The notes under the pieces are model-generated. The model did no database searches, had not been told where the DNA came from, and saw nothing but the letters and a program-made list of their open reading frames with translations. The position numbers and the translations under genes are program-made. Shown in pieces: positions 8,881 to 17,483 of a stretch of DNA of 64,000 nucleotides. Position 1 is the first letter of the stretch; each line of letters starts with the position of its first letter. This DNA comes from an uncultured SAR202 cluster bacterium (lineage in GTDB: Bacteria > Chloroflexota > Dehalococcoidia > Lucifugimonadales > Lucifugimonadaceae): positions 1 to 64,000 of the forward strand of contig CACNIC010000004.1 of assembly GCA_902620405.1 (NCBI GenBank), read 5' to 3'.

Positions 8881-9857
8881 TGGCTGAAATAACACTAAGA
8901 CAAGCTTTGCAAAAGGGGTTGAGTGAGGCAATTGAAAATGACCCTGATGTATTTATTATGGGTGAGGATATTGGAGCTTATGGTGGAGCATATGCAATAA
9001 CTTCTGGTTTTTTAGAAAAATATGGCCCAGATCGTATTAAAGATACTCCAATTTCTGAAGCTGGATTTATTGGTGCTGGGATAGGGAGTGCAGCTGCAGG
9101 TTTAAAACCTATCGTAGAATTGATGTCAATAAGTTTTTCTCTTGTTGGATTTGACCAAATTGTCAATATGGCAGCAAACATAAGATATATGTCTGGAGGG
9201 CAAATTAATGTTCCTATGGTAATTCGTGCACCCACAGGTGCAGGAATGCAATTGGGTGCTACCCATTCTCAAAGTTTCGAAACTTGGCTATGTGAAGTAC
9301 CTGGCCTAAAAGTTGTTGCACCTTCAAACCCGAAGGATGCTCTTGGGTTATTAAGATCTTCAATCAAGGATCCAAATCCAGTTATATTTGCTGAATCAGC
9401 AGGACTGTATGGAACCAAAGGTGAAGTTTCTGAAGAATATTATGAAATAGAAATTGGTAAGGCAGAAATTAAACAAGAAGGCACAGACATAACTCTAATA
9501 TCTTATGGTCATGGCATCCCAATGATTAATAAAGTTTCTGAAGAACTTGCTAAGAAAAATGTAAGTTCAGAAATAATTGATCTAAGAAGTTTGAGTCCAA
9601 TTGATTATGATTTAATTAATAATTCCGTTCAAAAAACTGGAAGGGCACTTCTTCTTGATACAGCAAGAAAGAATGGTGGGGTTATGGCAGAAATTGCTAC
9701 AAACATAAATGAAGATAGTGGTGACTATTTAGATGGACCAATTTTGAGGGTTGGAAGTGAAGATGTTCCATGGCCTTATAATAGAAAGCTTGAACAGCAT
9801 GCAATGTCTAGCGTCCCTAAAATTATGAACAAAATTGAACAAGGCTATAGTTTATAA
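8880..9857 (+). CDS. pdhB: Pyruvate dehydrogenase E1 component, beta subunit
   Basis: Beta subunit of the alpha2beta2 E1. It has 325 residues, matching the family. It begins with ITLRQALQKGLSEAIENDPD and contains GEDIGAYGGAYAIT, DTPISEAGFIGAGIG and the C-terminal transketolase domain with VIDLRSL-type residues (IIDLRSLSPID). Together with PdhA it forms two TPP sites at the subunit interface. It overlaps pdhA by one base and is followed after 14 bases by E2, preceded by a strong Shine-Dalgarno sequence. Confidence 0.92.
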   Translation: MAEITLRQALQKGLSEAIENDPDVFIMGEDIGAYGGAYAITSGFLEKYGPDRIKDTPISEAGFIGAGIGSAAAGLKPIVELMSISFSLVGFDQIVNMAANIRYMSGGQINVPMVIRAPTGAGMQLGATHSQSFETWLCEVPGLKVVAPSNPKDALGLLRSSIKDPNPVIFAESAGLYGTKGEVSEEYYEIEIGKAEIKQEGTDITLISYGHGIPMINKVSEELAKKNVSSEIIDLRSLSPIDYDLINNSVQKTGRALLLDTARKNGGVMAEIATNINEDSGDYLDGPILRVGSEDVPWPYNRKLEQHAMSSVPKIMNKIEQGYSL

Positions 9858-9871
9858 CCAAGGAGGTTAAA

Positions 9872-11068
9872 TTGATTTCAGAAGTTACAATGCCTAGCAT
9901 GGGTGCAGATATGTCTGAGGGAACAATTGTAAAGTGGCTTAAAAAAGAAGGCGATCAGGTCAAAAGGGGAGATAAGTTAGCTGAAATCGAAACCGACAAA
10001 ACAGTTGTTGAAATGGAGTGCTATAACGATGGAATTTTAAAAAAAATTATTGTTCAAGAGGGTCAAGCGGTCCCAGTTGGAGATTTAATAGCATTTATTG
10101 GCGATGAAAGTGATGAGGTTCCTGAAGCCTCTTCTTCACAAAGTGCACCTATTGAATCAAATGCAAATGATTCATCTCAAGTTGAAAATAAGCCTGAACC
10201 AACACCTTCTCAAAGTAATGTAAAAGTAAAAGCTAGCCCAATTGCAAAAAAATTAGCCACTGAATTAGGGGTTGATCTTGGTGCGATAAATGGAACTGGT
10301 CCTGGAGGAAGAATCACAAGAGAAGATGTTGAGGCAGCCGCAAAAGGAGGTTCTTCAGTAGGGGATTCAAATGAAGCAAGTGGTGAATCTAAAAACATTC
10401 CTCTGACTCCAATGAGGAAAGCAATTGCTGGTGTTGTTTCTAAAAGTAAGTCTGAGATACCACATTTTTACATAAGTAATAGTGCAAATATGACTGAAGT
10501 GATCAAGAAAAGATCAGAATTTAACGAAAAAAATAATGTCAAAGTATCTGTAAATGACATAATATTATTTGCTGTTACACAAGCTTTAAAGAAATTCCCT
10601 AAATTTAATTCTTCATTTAATCAGGATAGTTTAATTGAGCATAAAAATATAAATATTGGTATGGCAATTGCTTTGCCTGTTGGACTAATTGTTCCTGCAG
10701 TTCTAGGCTGCGAAGAAAAAAGTTTGATGGAAATATCAAATGCTGCAAAAGATCTTGCAAGCAGGGCTAAAGGAAGTGGATCACCATTAACTCAAGAAGA
10801 AAATAATGGGGCAACATTTAGTGTCAGCAACTTAGGGATGTTTGATATAGATGAATTTGTGGCAATTGTTGTTCCACCTCAATCAGCAATATTATCTGTC
10901 GGTAAAGCAAACGATGAAGTAATAGTTGAAGATGGAAACATGGTTATATCAAAAATTATGAAGATGACACTTTCTGTTGACCATCGAGTAAATGATGGTG
11001 CTGAAGCAGCAATGTTTTTAGGTGAATTGAAACAAATACTAGAGAACCCAGATCAAATTTTTGGGTAG
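9872..11068 (+). CDS. pdhC: Dihydrolipoamide acyltransferase (E2), pyruvate dehydrogenase complex
   Basis: Transfers the acetyl group from E1 to CoA and forms the complex core. The 398 residues comprise one lipoyl domain (residues about 1-77, lipoyl lysine K43 in ETDKT), a Ser/Pro/Glu-rich linker, an E3-binding domain (about 113-150, motif GPGGRITREDVEAA) and a catalytic domain ending in DHRVNDG (D370, H371). The start is TTG at 9872, chosen because AAGGAGG sits 6-7 bases upstream and the first residues match lipoyl domains. LipB at 34437 could supply the octanoyl precursor for K43. Confidence 0.92.
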   Translation: MISEVTMPSMGADMSEGTIVKWLKKEGDQVKRGDKLAEIETDKTVVEMECYNDGILKKIIVQEGQAVPVGDLIAFIGDESDEVPEASSSQSAPIESNANDSSQVENKPEPTPSQSNVKVKASPIAKKLATELGVDLGAINGTGPGGRITREDVEAAAKGGSSVGDSNEASGESKNIPLTPMRKAIAGVVSKSKSEIPHFYISNSANMTEVIKKRSEFNEKNNVKVSVNDIILFAVTQALKKFPKFNSSFNQDSLIEHKNINIGMAIALPVGLIVPAVLGCEEKSLMEISNAAKDLASRAKGSGSPLTQEENNGATFSVSNLGMFDIDEFVAIVVPPQSAILSVGKANDEVIVEDGNMVISKIMKMTLSVDHRVNDGAEAAMFLGELKQILENPDQIFG

Positions 11069-11069
11069 T

Positions 11070-12653
11070 ATGTATTTTCAAGAAGAATTTACAACAGAAG
11101 AAAAAGATATCTTATTAAACCACTTTTCAAATATAGATAAGCCTGTTTTTTGCTTAATTAATATGCCAGAAGTTGTAAAAGGAGCACTTTACGCAAGATA
11201 TAGCAGGTCTTCTAAATCTTTAAGGAGATTATTTTTGGATGAATTTTGGAGTGAAGGTAATCTGGGTGACTCAATTGAAATAGACAGTTCAAAGGCAGAA
11301 AGTTTATATGAAAGGGTTTTTACTCAATATGGTGATGACTCTGTTGCTCAACTAGGTTCAGCTCATTTAGCTTGCGAACAGGCATCAAACATTCTAACTA
11401 AAATTCTTGAGTGGGGAAGAATTGCTTCTTATTTAGAACAAAGTACAAGATATATCTATTATGATCAAAAAATTGGAGACAAATTTAGGTATATAACTCC
11501 ACCTGAACTAAATAAATCAAATTTAAAAAAAGAATATGAAGAAACAATGGATACTATTTTTGAAACGTATTCAAAAGTTGTTCGGAGTCTTGTTGAAATT
11601 TACAAAGTTGAGTTTCCCAAAGAAGAATCAGTTTCATTGCAAGCATACAATGGCACTATCCGTGCTAAAGCTTGTGATGTTGCAAGGTACTTTTTACCTT
11701 CTTCTACAATTTCAAATGTTGGTATATTTGCCAGTGGGCAAGCATATGAACACATGTTGATGAAAATGAGAATACATAAATCAGAAGAAGTAAGAAATTA
11801 TGCAGATATGATTCTAGTTGAATTAAGAAAGGTCATACCCTCTTTTTTGAAAAGAGTTGACGTTGAAAGCAGGGGCGTGGAGTGGTCAAATTATCTGAAA
11901 AATAACCAAGACAACATAGATAATTATGTTCTAGAAAATTTAAATAATTCACCGTCTGTGGCTCCAGAAGTAAATCTTGTAGAGTTTGAAAATGATGCTG
12001 AAAGAAAAATTGCTGCTTATTGCTTGTATTCATCTTCTCAAAAATCAATTGAAGATTTAAAGCAAATTGTTAATAAAATGCCTGATGATGAAATAAAAAA
12101 TATTCTAAATAAATATACTGGAGTCAGGAAAAATAGGAGGCATAAACCTGGAAGAGCGTTTGAAAATTCTTATTATACTTTTGACATACTGTCTGATTAT
12201 GGATCATTTAGAGACCTTCAAAGACATAGGTTAATGACAATAGAATGGCAAAAAATGAATCCTGAATTAGGATTTAATTTCCCTGATGAAGTAAAAAAGA
12301 CTCCTTATGAAAATGAGTGTAAAGAGTTGATAGCTAAATCAAAAGAACTTTATAAAAAACTTGAAGCAAATTTCCCTCATCTTAAAGAATACTCACTATT
12401 ATTTGGCCACAATATTAGGTATTCAATGACAATGAATGTGAGACAAGCATTTCACTTAATTGAGTTAAGAACTGCCAAACAAGGGCACATCTCTTACAGA
12501 AAAGTTTGTATGAAAATGCACGATCAAATAAAAGATATTGCAGGTCATTCAAATTTTTATGAGTTGATGAATTTTACTGACCACGAAGAATATGAATTGC
12601 AAAGATTAGACAGTGAAGTAAAACAAGCTAAAAAAAAGGAAAATTTTAATTAA
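11070..12653 (+). CDS. thyX: Double-length ThyX-like flavin-dependent thymidylate synthase
   Basis: Predicted to make dTMP from dUMP using methylene-tetrahydrofolate and FAD. ThyX is normally about 220-250 residues, whereas this protein has 527 and looks like two ThyX halves. The first half has WGRIASYLEQSTRY (residues 115-128), which fits the ThyX signature RHRxxSxNExSxRY except that Arg-His-x is lost at its start. The second half has RHR at 385-387 followed by a divergent tail (LMTIEWQ) lacking the S..NE.S.RY part. I place the start at ATG 11070, just after the pdhC stop, rather than TTG 11061. It overlaps the convergent MFS gene by 4 bases. Confidence 0.78.
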   Translation: MYFQEEFTTEEKDILLNHFSNIDKPVFCLINMPEVVKGALYARYSRSSKSLRRLFLDEFWSEGNLGDSIEIDSSKAESLYERVFTQYGDDSVAQLGSAHLACEQASNILTKILEWGRIASYLEQSTRYIYYDQKIGDKFRYITPPELNKSNLKKEYEETMDTIFETYSKVVRSLVEIYKVEFPKEESVSLQAYNGTIRAKACDVARYFLPSSTISNVGIFASGQAYEHMLMKMRIHKSEEVRNYADMILVELRKVIPSFLKRVDVESRGVEWSNYLKNNQDNIDNYVLENLNNSPSVAPEVNLVEFENDAERKIAAYCLYSSSQKSIEDLKQIVNKMPDDEIKNILNKYTGVRKNRRHKPGRAFENSYYTFDILSDYGSFRDLQRHRLMTIEWQKMNPELGFNFPDEVKKTPYENECKELIAKSKELYKKLEANFPHLKEYSLLFGHNIRYSMTMNVRQAFHLIELRTAKQGHISYRKVCMKMHDQIKDIAGHSNFYELMNFTDHEEYELQRLDSEVKQAKKKENFN

Positions 12654-14113
12654 TTTTTAATTGACGTCATGATGTAGCCAATAGGAATTGAAATTATGCA
12701 AATTATTAATCCTATTAGAAAAAATTCCTGAAATACTTGTAACCCAGAATTTAGAGTTACATCAGTCAATTCTTGTTGTGCTAAAGGGTCAAGTGAAAAA
12801 CCTTCTAGATCGCTTGTAAGTTGAGAAAATCTTGTAGTTCCCCATGCAGTAAGGGAAGACAAGCCAATTGTCATTCCAAGCATTCTTGATAAAGTTAGTA
12901 TCGATGATGCTGACCCTCTTTCAGTGTCTTGAATATTTTTCATTGCACAGTAAGTAATTGGAGAAATGCAAACTCCAAAACCTAACCCAAGAAGAGATAG
13001 ATGTATTGTCATACTTGGGTCTTTAATATCTAAGCCCCACCCATACATAAAATAAAAACCAATCGAAATTAATATAAATCCAATCATCAGAGGAATCTTA
13101 GAATTAATTCTTTCAGTTAAAATTCCACCTAAAAAAGCCCCTATTGAAAGAGCGATAGTCAATCTCAGAAGCCTTAAGCCGCCTTCCAATGGTGACGCTC
13201 CCATAATTGTTTCGGCCATTACTGGAACAGTTATTATAGCTATAATTAATCCAATACCAATAAAGAAATGGGTAAGATTTGAAATTAAAAATAATTTATC
13301 TTTTATTATTTTTCTTGGGACAATAAATTCACTTCCTGATTTATACCTCAACACTCCAAAAATTATAAATATTATGCTTGCTATTAAGAATAAAATTAAT
13401 AGGCTATTTGATTTTGATATCTGAGCACATGCGATAGTTATTGAGGATATGATAATAAAGAAAATAAAAGATCCTAGATAGTCAATTTTTATATTTTGAA
13501 CTTTATTTTTTGGTATCCAAATTATTAAACTTATCATTATTAATAAAGTTGGAGGAATATTTATCCAAAAGGCCCATTCCCAAGATGATATTTGAGTAAT
13601 GAAACCGCCTACTAAAGGTCCAAATACACCTCCAGCTTCAGCACTTGCACCTATAATACCGTATGCAATTGGAAGCTTTCTTCTAGGTAACAAGAATCCT
13701 GCAGCAGCGATTGAAATAGGTACTAATGCTCCTCCACCAATAGACTGAATAAACCTTGTAGCTAAAATCCAATTTACATTTGGTTCTCTGTGAAAAATTT
13801 TTGAAATTTCTGGGCTCAATGCAGTCAAAATGGAACCTATTAAAAAAATAATTAATGAAGCTAAAAATAAATTCCTAAAACCAAATTTATCTGAAAGCCT
13901 TCCAGTTAAAGGCATAATTGCGGTATACCCAATTAAATAAATTGTTATAAGCCAGGATGCAATATCTAAACTAGTTACAGGAATTTCAAAATCAATCATA
14001 ATCTGAGGAAGAATAGTTACAACCTTTGTTTGATCGTCAGCTCCAAGAAAAACACCTGCGCAAAATGGCAACAACAAAACATAGTCAGAAAAATATGAAT
14101 ATATTTTTTTCAT
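12650..14113 (-). CDS. MFS transporter, 14-helix DHA2-type, partner of the LprG-like lipoprotein
   Basis: A 487-residue integral membrane protein with about 14 hydrophobic segments. The MFS loop 2-3 motif is GRLSDKFGFRN (residues about 76-86), and GASAEAGGVFGPLVGG resembles the drug/H+ antiporter motif C. The family exports drugs or lipids by proton antiport. The gene starts on the last base of the preceding lipoprotein gene. The order lipoprotein then MFS transporter matches the mycobacterial lprG-Rv1410c (P55) operon, which moves lipids outward, so lipid export is a better guess than drug export. The substrate is not shown by the sequence. Confidence 0.85.
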   Translation of the reverse strand: MKKIYSYFSDYVLLLPFCAGVFLGADDQTKVVTILPQIMIDFEIPVTSLDIASWLITIYLIGYTAIMPLTGRLSDKFGFRNLFLASLIIFLIGSILTALSPEISKIFHREPNVNWILATRFIQSIGGGALVPISIAAAGFLLPRRKLPIAYGIIGASAEAGGVFGPLVGGFITQISSWEWAFWINIPPTLLIMISLIIWIPKNKVQNIKIDYLGSFIFFIIISSITIACAQISKSNSLLILFLIASIIFIIFGVLRYKSGSEFIVPRKIIKDKLFLISNLTHFFIGIGLIIAIITVPVMAETIMGASPLEGGLRLLRLTIALSIGAFLGGILTERINSKIPLMIGFILISIGFYFMYGWGLDIKDPSMTIHLSLLGLGFGVCISPITYCAMKNIQDTERGSASSILTLSRMLGMTIGLSSLTAWGTTRFSQLTSDLEGFSLDPLAQQELTDVTLNSGLQVFQEFFLIGLIICIISIPIGYIMTSIKN

Positions 14114-14802
14114 TAGAATGGAGGATTTACTTCAAATTCAGAATCAACATCCCAAATTTCGATAATTCTTATTACGTTATCTTCATCTAAAGGATTAACT
14201 TTTCCTTCAATTCTAGCAGAGAGAACATTCATGTTATTTAAGTCTATTTCAAGTACAACATCAGCAATTTTTGACTTATCAGATACTCCAACCAAAGGTT
14301 CAAAAACCATAGCAGCAACTTTTCCAGATATTTTTATTTTACTTCCTGATTGTGCGCCTAAAATAGGATTATTTATGTTTGTTAATATATCTTTTACTAC
14401 TTCACCTACATCAAATGTCCCAAAAGGACTTTGGCCTTGAGGAATTTCACTCCACTTTTGATTAATAGGGTTTGTCCAATAACTTCTTTCATTAATTAAT
14501 ATAACGTCCAATTTGATTAATTGGCCTAACGTGATTGCATTTGTTTCTAAGCTAACTCTTCTTGGTAAAATTATTTCTCCTCTTGCAGATTTAAGTTGAT
14601 AAGAACCACTTGCAAGACTAGTTAATCCTTCTTCGTGTTCTAAACTGAATCTAAATGAATTCCATTCAGATACTCTTGAAGAAGAATTTGTAATAATTTC
14701 ATTTGCAGTTAAGTTATTCTCAACTTGATCAGAACAAGATATTAAAAATAAAAAAAGTATTGTCAAAATAGTTTGGTATTTATTTTTAAAAATTAATTTC
14801 AT
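14113..14802 (-). CDS. LppX/LprAFG-family lipoprotein (LprG-like)
   Basis: A 229-residue lipoprotein with a positively charged, hydrophobic signal and lipobox LISC (lipidated Cys23). The mature part, with alternating beta-rich segments and regions such as NSFRFSLEHEEG and GKVAAMVFEPLVG, resembles the LppX_LprAFG fold, a half-barrel that holds acylated lipids. In mycobacteria LprG passes lipids from the adjacent MFS protein. Here the MFS gene follows with a 1-base overlap. The family assignment rests on my reading of the sequence and the operon partner, not on a search. Confidence 0.72.
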   Translation of the reverse strand: MKLIFKNKYQTILTILFLFLISCSDQVENNLTANEIITNSSSRVSEWNSFRFSLEHEEGLTSLASGSYQLKSARGEIILPRRVSLETNAITLGQLIKLDVILINERSYWTNPINQKWSEIPQGQSPFGTFDVGEVVKDILTNINNPILGAQSGSKIKISGKVAAMVFEPLVGVSDKSKIADVVLEIDLNNMNVLSARIEGKVNPLDEDNVIRIIEIWDVDSEFEVNPPF

Positions 14803-14803
14803 T

Positions 14804-14923
14804 TTAAGGATCCGAACAATCTCTTATATAGCCACAATTTTGACATTTGATTTTACAGTGTACATCTAAAATTTTAGCACCACATATGATGCATGTATGC
14901 TCTTTTTCATCTTTATTAAACAT
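14804..14923 (-). CDS. 39-residue zinc-ribbon microprotein
   Basis: A short ORF starting at ATG (complement of 14921-14923) and ending TAA one base before the LprG-like gene. The product is only 39 residues, with CIICG near residues 11-15, a Cys-containing HCKIKC stretch in the middle and CQNCGY near 28-33. The CxxCG and CxxCGY pair is the classic knuckle layout of a small zinc ribbon. It has no membrane segment. The tight spacing suggests it is the first gene of the lipoprotein-MFS operon. Its role is unknown; nucleic-acid or protein binding is a general expectation for such ribbons. Confidence 0.68.
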   Translation of the reverse strand: MFNKDEKEHTCIICGAKILDVHCKIKCQNCGYIRDCSDP

Positions 14924-14945
14924 ATTTTTAGTTTATTTTTCTCCC

Positions 14946-14974
14946 TTGATATTACAAATAATATAAAATAATAT
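14946..14974 (+). promoter_or_regulatory. Predicted sigma70-type promoter for the thiamin-precursor transporter
   Basis: TTGATA at 14946-14951 and TAATAT at 14969-14974 are separated by exactly 17 bases. The expected transcription start is near 14981, a few bases before the first conserved G-run of the TPP riboswitch. This position fits an aptamer-led transcript. Confidence 0.65.
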
Positions 14975-14982
14975 TGCATTAG

Positions 14983-15073
14983 TTTAAGGGGGAGCACATT
15001 GCTGAGAGGGTAAAGTAAATCTTTACCGACCCGTAATACCTGATTTCTGGATAATGCCAGCGAAGGGAAAATT
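14983..15073 (+). promoter_or_regulatory. TPP (thiamin pyrophosphate) riboswitch, THI element
   Basis: The conserved THI-box blocks appear in order: GGGGGAGC (14988-14995), GCTGAGAGG (15001-15009), a short extra hairpin GTAAAG/CTTTAC (15010-15026), ACCCGTAATACCTGAT (15029-15044), CTGGATAATGCCAGCG (15047-15062) and GAAGGGA. The terminal AAGGG doubles as the Shine-Dalgarno sequence for the TTG start at 15076. TPP binding should therefore occlude the ribosome site directly and shut off translation; no separate terminator hairpin is evident. There are two extra T residues between CCTGAT and CTGG compared with the usual consensus, and the closing stem P1 looks AT-rich and weak. Confidence 0.95.
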
Positions 15074-15075
15074 TA

Positions 15076-15792
15076 TTGAATTCGATTCTAAAAGTTAAAA
15101 ACCTAAAGAAGTCTTATCAAGATAAAGTAATCTTTGAAAAAATTAGTTTTGACCTTCATGAAAACCAAATAATTTCAATATTGGGCCCCAGTGGTATTGG
15201 AAAAACAACACTTTTAAATGTAATTTCTGGAATCGACAAAGAATTTGATGGAAGTATTAATTTGAATTCTAAAATCCACCATGCAAAAGAAAATTTTGCT
15301 TTTTCTCAATCAAAAGATTTATTAATTCCTTGGAAAAACGTGATTGATAATGCTGTTTTTTCACTTGAATTATCTGGTGTAAAAAAAGAAAAGTCTTATC
15401 CGGTTGCAAAAAAACTTATGTCAGACTTTTTCTTAAAAGGTTCTGAATTCAAATACCCTCATCAGTTATCTAAAGGGATGAAACAAAGAGTTTCACTAAT
15501 CAGGTCATTTTTAACTGGTAGACCAATATTGCTACTTGATGAACCTTTTAGCCCTCTTGATTCAATAACAAGAGACGATTTGCAAGATTGGCTAATTGAT
15601 ATCTTAAAAAAACATAATAAATCTGTTGTTTTAGTTACACACGATATTGATGAGGCATTGAAGATTTCAAATAAATTGATCATCTTAAATGGTGAACCGG
15701 CAAAAATTGTTGATGAAATAGATATTAATAAAAAAACAAACCATAAAGAATTGAAAGTAAAAATTAGAAGCCTTCTAAAAAGAAATGAATAA
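15076..15792 (+). CDS. thiZ: ABC transporter ATPase for thiamin pyrimidine precursor (ThiZ-like)
   Basis: Cytoplasmic ATPase of an importer, 238 residues. Walker A is GPSGIGKTT near residue 42. The ABC signature is the variant LSKGMKQR near 138 rather than LSGGQ. Walker B is ILLLDEPF near 157, and the H-loop is THDIDEAL near 193. The start is TTG, set by the AAGGG that ends the riboswitch 8 bases upstream. The gene overlaps the permease by 8 bases. The nitrate/taurine/aminopyrimidine ABC subfamily is indicated. The TPP riboswitch and the ThiY-like binding protein narrow this to hydroxymethylpyrimidine or a related thiamin precursor. Confidence 0.88.
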   Translation: MNSILKVKNLKKSYQDKVIFEKISFDLHENQIISILGPSGIGKTTLLNVISGIDKEFDGSINLNSKIHHAKENFAFSQSKDLLIPWKNVIDNAVFSLELSGVKKEKSYPVAKKLMSDFFLKGSEFKYPHQLSKGMKQRVSLIRSFLTGRPILLLDEPFSPLDSITRDDLQDWLIDILKKHNKSVVLVTHDIDEALKISNKLIILNGEPAKIVDEIDINKKTNHKELKVKIRSLLKRNE

Positions 15793-16546
15793 ACTAAATT
15801 TACAATTTATACCATCTATGTTTTTAATATTTATTTTATTTATTTTATGGGAAGTATTGGTAAGGGCATTTAATGTGGAAGAATGGTTTCTTCCGCCTCC
15901 GTCACTAATTTTTAATGAATTATTTTCATCTTATAAAATAATTTTTGATCATTTTTTAACAACATTTACTGAAGTAGTAGTTGGCCTTATTTTATCTGCA
16001 GTTATAGCAATAAATATTGCAATAGTAATTTTCTTTTTTAAAAATTTAGAAAAAAGTATTTATCCTTTGCTTATTGCTAGTCAAACAATACCTGTAATCA
16101 CACTTTCACCTTTATTACTTGTTTGGTTCGGACCGAATATACTTTCAAAAATTATTATTGTAATTATTATTTCCTTCTTTCCAATTATTGTTAATTTCTT
16201 AGATGGATTAAAGTCAGTGGATGCAGAAATGATAAAAATGTCTGAACAATTTGGTGCTTCAAAATTACAAATATTTTATAAAATTCAAGTTCCTTATTCT
16301 TTCCCTTATTTTATTTCGGGAATGAAAATAGCATCAGTATCTTCAGTAATTGGTGCAGTAGTAGGCGAATGGGTAGGAGCAAGTAGTGGACTAGGTTGGT
16401 TAATAAAAATTTCATCGCCTCAATTTTTAACTGAAAGGGTTTTTGCATCTATATTTGTTCTCTCTTTTTTGGCGATAGCATTATTTTTATTTTTTTATTA
16501 TTTAGAAAAATTAGTATTAAAAAAGTATCCGATTAGAGGAGGGTAG
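15785..16546 (+). CDS. thiX: ABC transporter permease for thiamin pyrimidine precursor (ThiX-like)
   Basis: A 253-residue integral membrane permease with about six helices. The coupling EAA-type loop reads MSEQFGASKLQIFYKIQVP near residues 155-175. It belongs by appearance to the SsuC/TauC/ThiX class: a short N-terminal helix, a WFLPPPSLIF segment after it, and GAVVGEWVGASSGLGWLI late in the protein. It overlaps the ATPase gene by 8 bases and ends 1 base before the binding-protein gene. It forms the membrane channel of the TPP-regulated importer. Confidence 0.88.
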   Translation: MNKLNLQFIPSMFLIFILFILWEVLVRAFNVEEWFLPPPSLIFNELFSSYKIIFDHFLTTFTEVVVGLILSAVIAINIAIVIFFFKNLEKSIYPLLIASQTIPVITLSPLLLVWFGPNILSKIIIVIIISFFPIIVNFLDGLKSVDAEMIKMSEQFGASKLQIFYKIQVPYSFPYFISGMKIASVSSVIGAVVGEWVGASSGLGWLIKISSPQFLTERVFASIFVLSFLAIALFLFFYYLEKLVLKKYPIRGG

Positions 16547-16547
16547 A

Positions 16548-17483
16548 ATGAAAAAATTATTATTGATAATTGTGTTTACTTTAATTTCTTGTAGTAACGA
16601 ACAAGAATTAATTGATATTTCACTGGCATTAGATTGGTATCCAAATTCTAATCATGCAGGAATATATTACGGTATTGAAAATGGCTATTTTGAAGAAAAT
16701 GATATTAATGTAGATGTGTATACACCTTCTGATCCAGCTTCAATTCTTCAAACTGTTGCATCAGGAAGAGATGAGTTTGGAATAAGTTATCAACCCGATT
16801 TACTCCTAGCTAGAAGTGAAGGTATTCCAGTTGTTGCTGTTCACTCTATTGTGAAGACACCTCTAAATTCCATTATGACATTAGGAGATTCTGGTATAGA
16901 TAATCCATCCAAACTAAAAAATAAAACAATTGGATATCCAGGTATACCGTTAAACATCGGTATATTAAGTTCAATTCTTGAAGAGCAGAGCTTAACAATT
17001 GATGATGTTGAATTGGTAGACGTTGGATTTGACCTTGTCCCAGCATTATTAAGTGAAAGAGTAGATGCAATAATAGGTGCATTTTGGTCTCATGAATCGA
17101 TATTGATTGAACTAGAAGGAAGGGAAGTAAATATTCTAAAATTTGAGGAATGGGGCATTCCAAAATACCATGAACTTGTTCTTGTAACTAGTGAAGAATA
17201 TTTAAAAAATAACAAGGAAATTGTTGAAAAATTTGTTGATGCTTTTTCACGAGGTTATGAAAAATCCATAGAAAATAATGATGAATCAATGAAAGCATTG
17301 ATTGCTGCATTCCCTGAAGTGAATGTTGAACTAGAAACTCAAGGAATTAAATTATTGTCTCCGTTATGGCAAGAAAGCTTTGATTCTGATGGAATGGACA
17401 GCTGGAATAAATTTGGAGATTGGATGAAAGATAAAGGGCTTATTAGTGAAAGCCTAGATGTTGAAAAATCTATTATGAAATAA
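16548..17483 (+). CDS. thiY: NMT1/THI5-like substrate-binding lipoprotein (ThiY-like)
   Basis: A 311-residue lipoprotein with lipobox LISC (Cys15). The mature part is an NMT1/THI5-like periplasmic-binding fold. It contains LDWYPNSNHAGIYYGIENGY, the typical ThiY/THI5 opening, then a region with QPDLLLARSEGIPVVAVHS. ThiY proteins bind formyl-aminopyrimidine or related hydroxymethylpyrimidine precursors salvaged from thiamin breakdown. The TPP riboswitch and the ThiZ/ThiX genes upstream support this ligand class. The last 30 bases overlap the convergent mocA-like gene. Confidence 0.9.
   Translation: MKKLLLIIVFTLISCSNEQELIDISLALDWYPNSNHAGIYYGIENGYFEENDINVDVYTPSDPASILQTVASGRDEFGISYQPDLLLARSEGIPVVAVHSIVKTPLNSIMTLGDSGIDNPSKLKNKTIGYPGIPLNIGILSSILEEQSLTIDDVELVDVGFDLVPALLSERVDAIIGAFWSHESILIELEGREVNILKFEEWGIPKYHELVLVTSEEYLKNNKEIVEKFVDAFSRGYEKSIENNDESMKALIAAFPEVNVELETQGIKLLSPLWQESFDSDGMDSWNKFGDWMKDKGLISESLDVEKSIMK

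Noticed and set aside
14983-15073. A rho-independent terminator within the leader of the thiamin transporter
   Set aside because: No GC stem followed by a T run appears after the aptamer. The start codon follows directly, so translational control is favoured.
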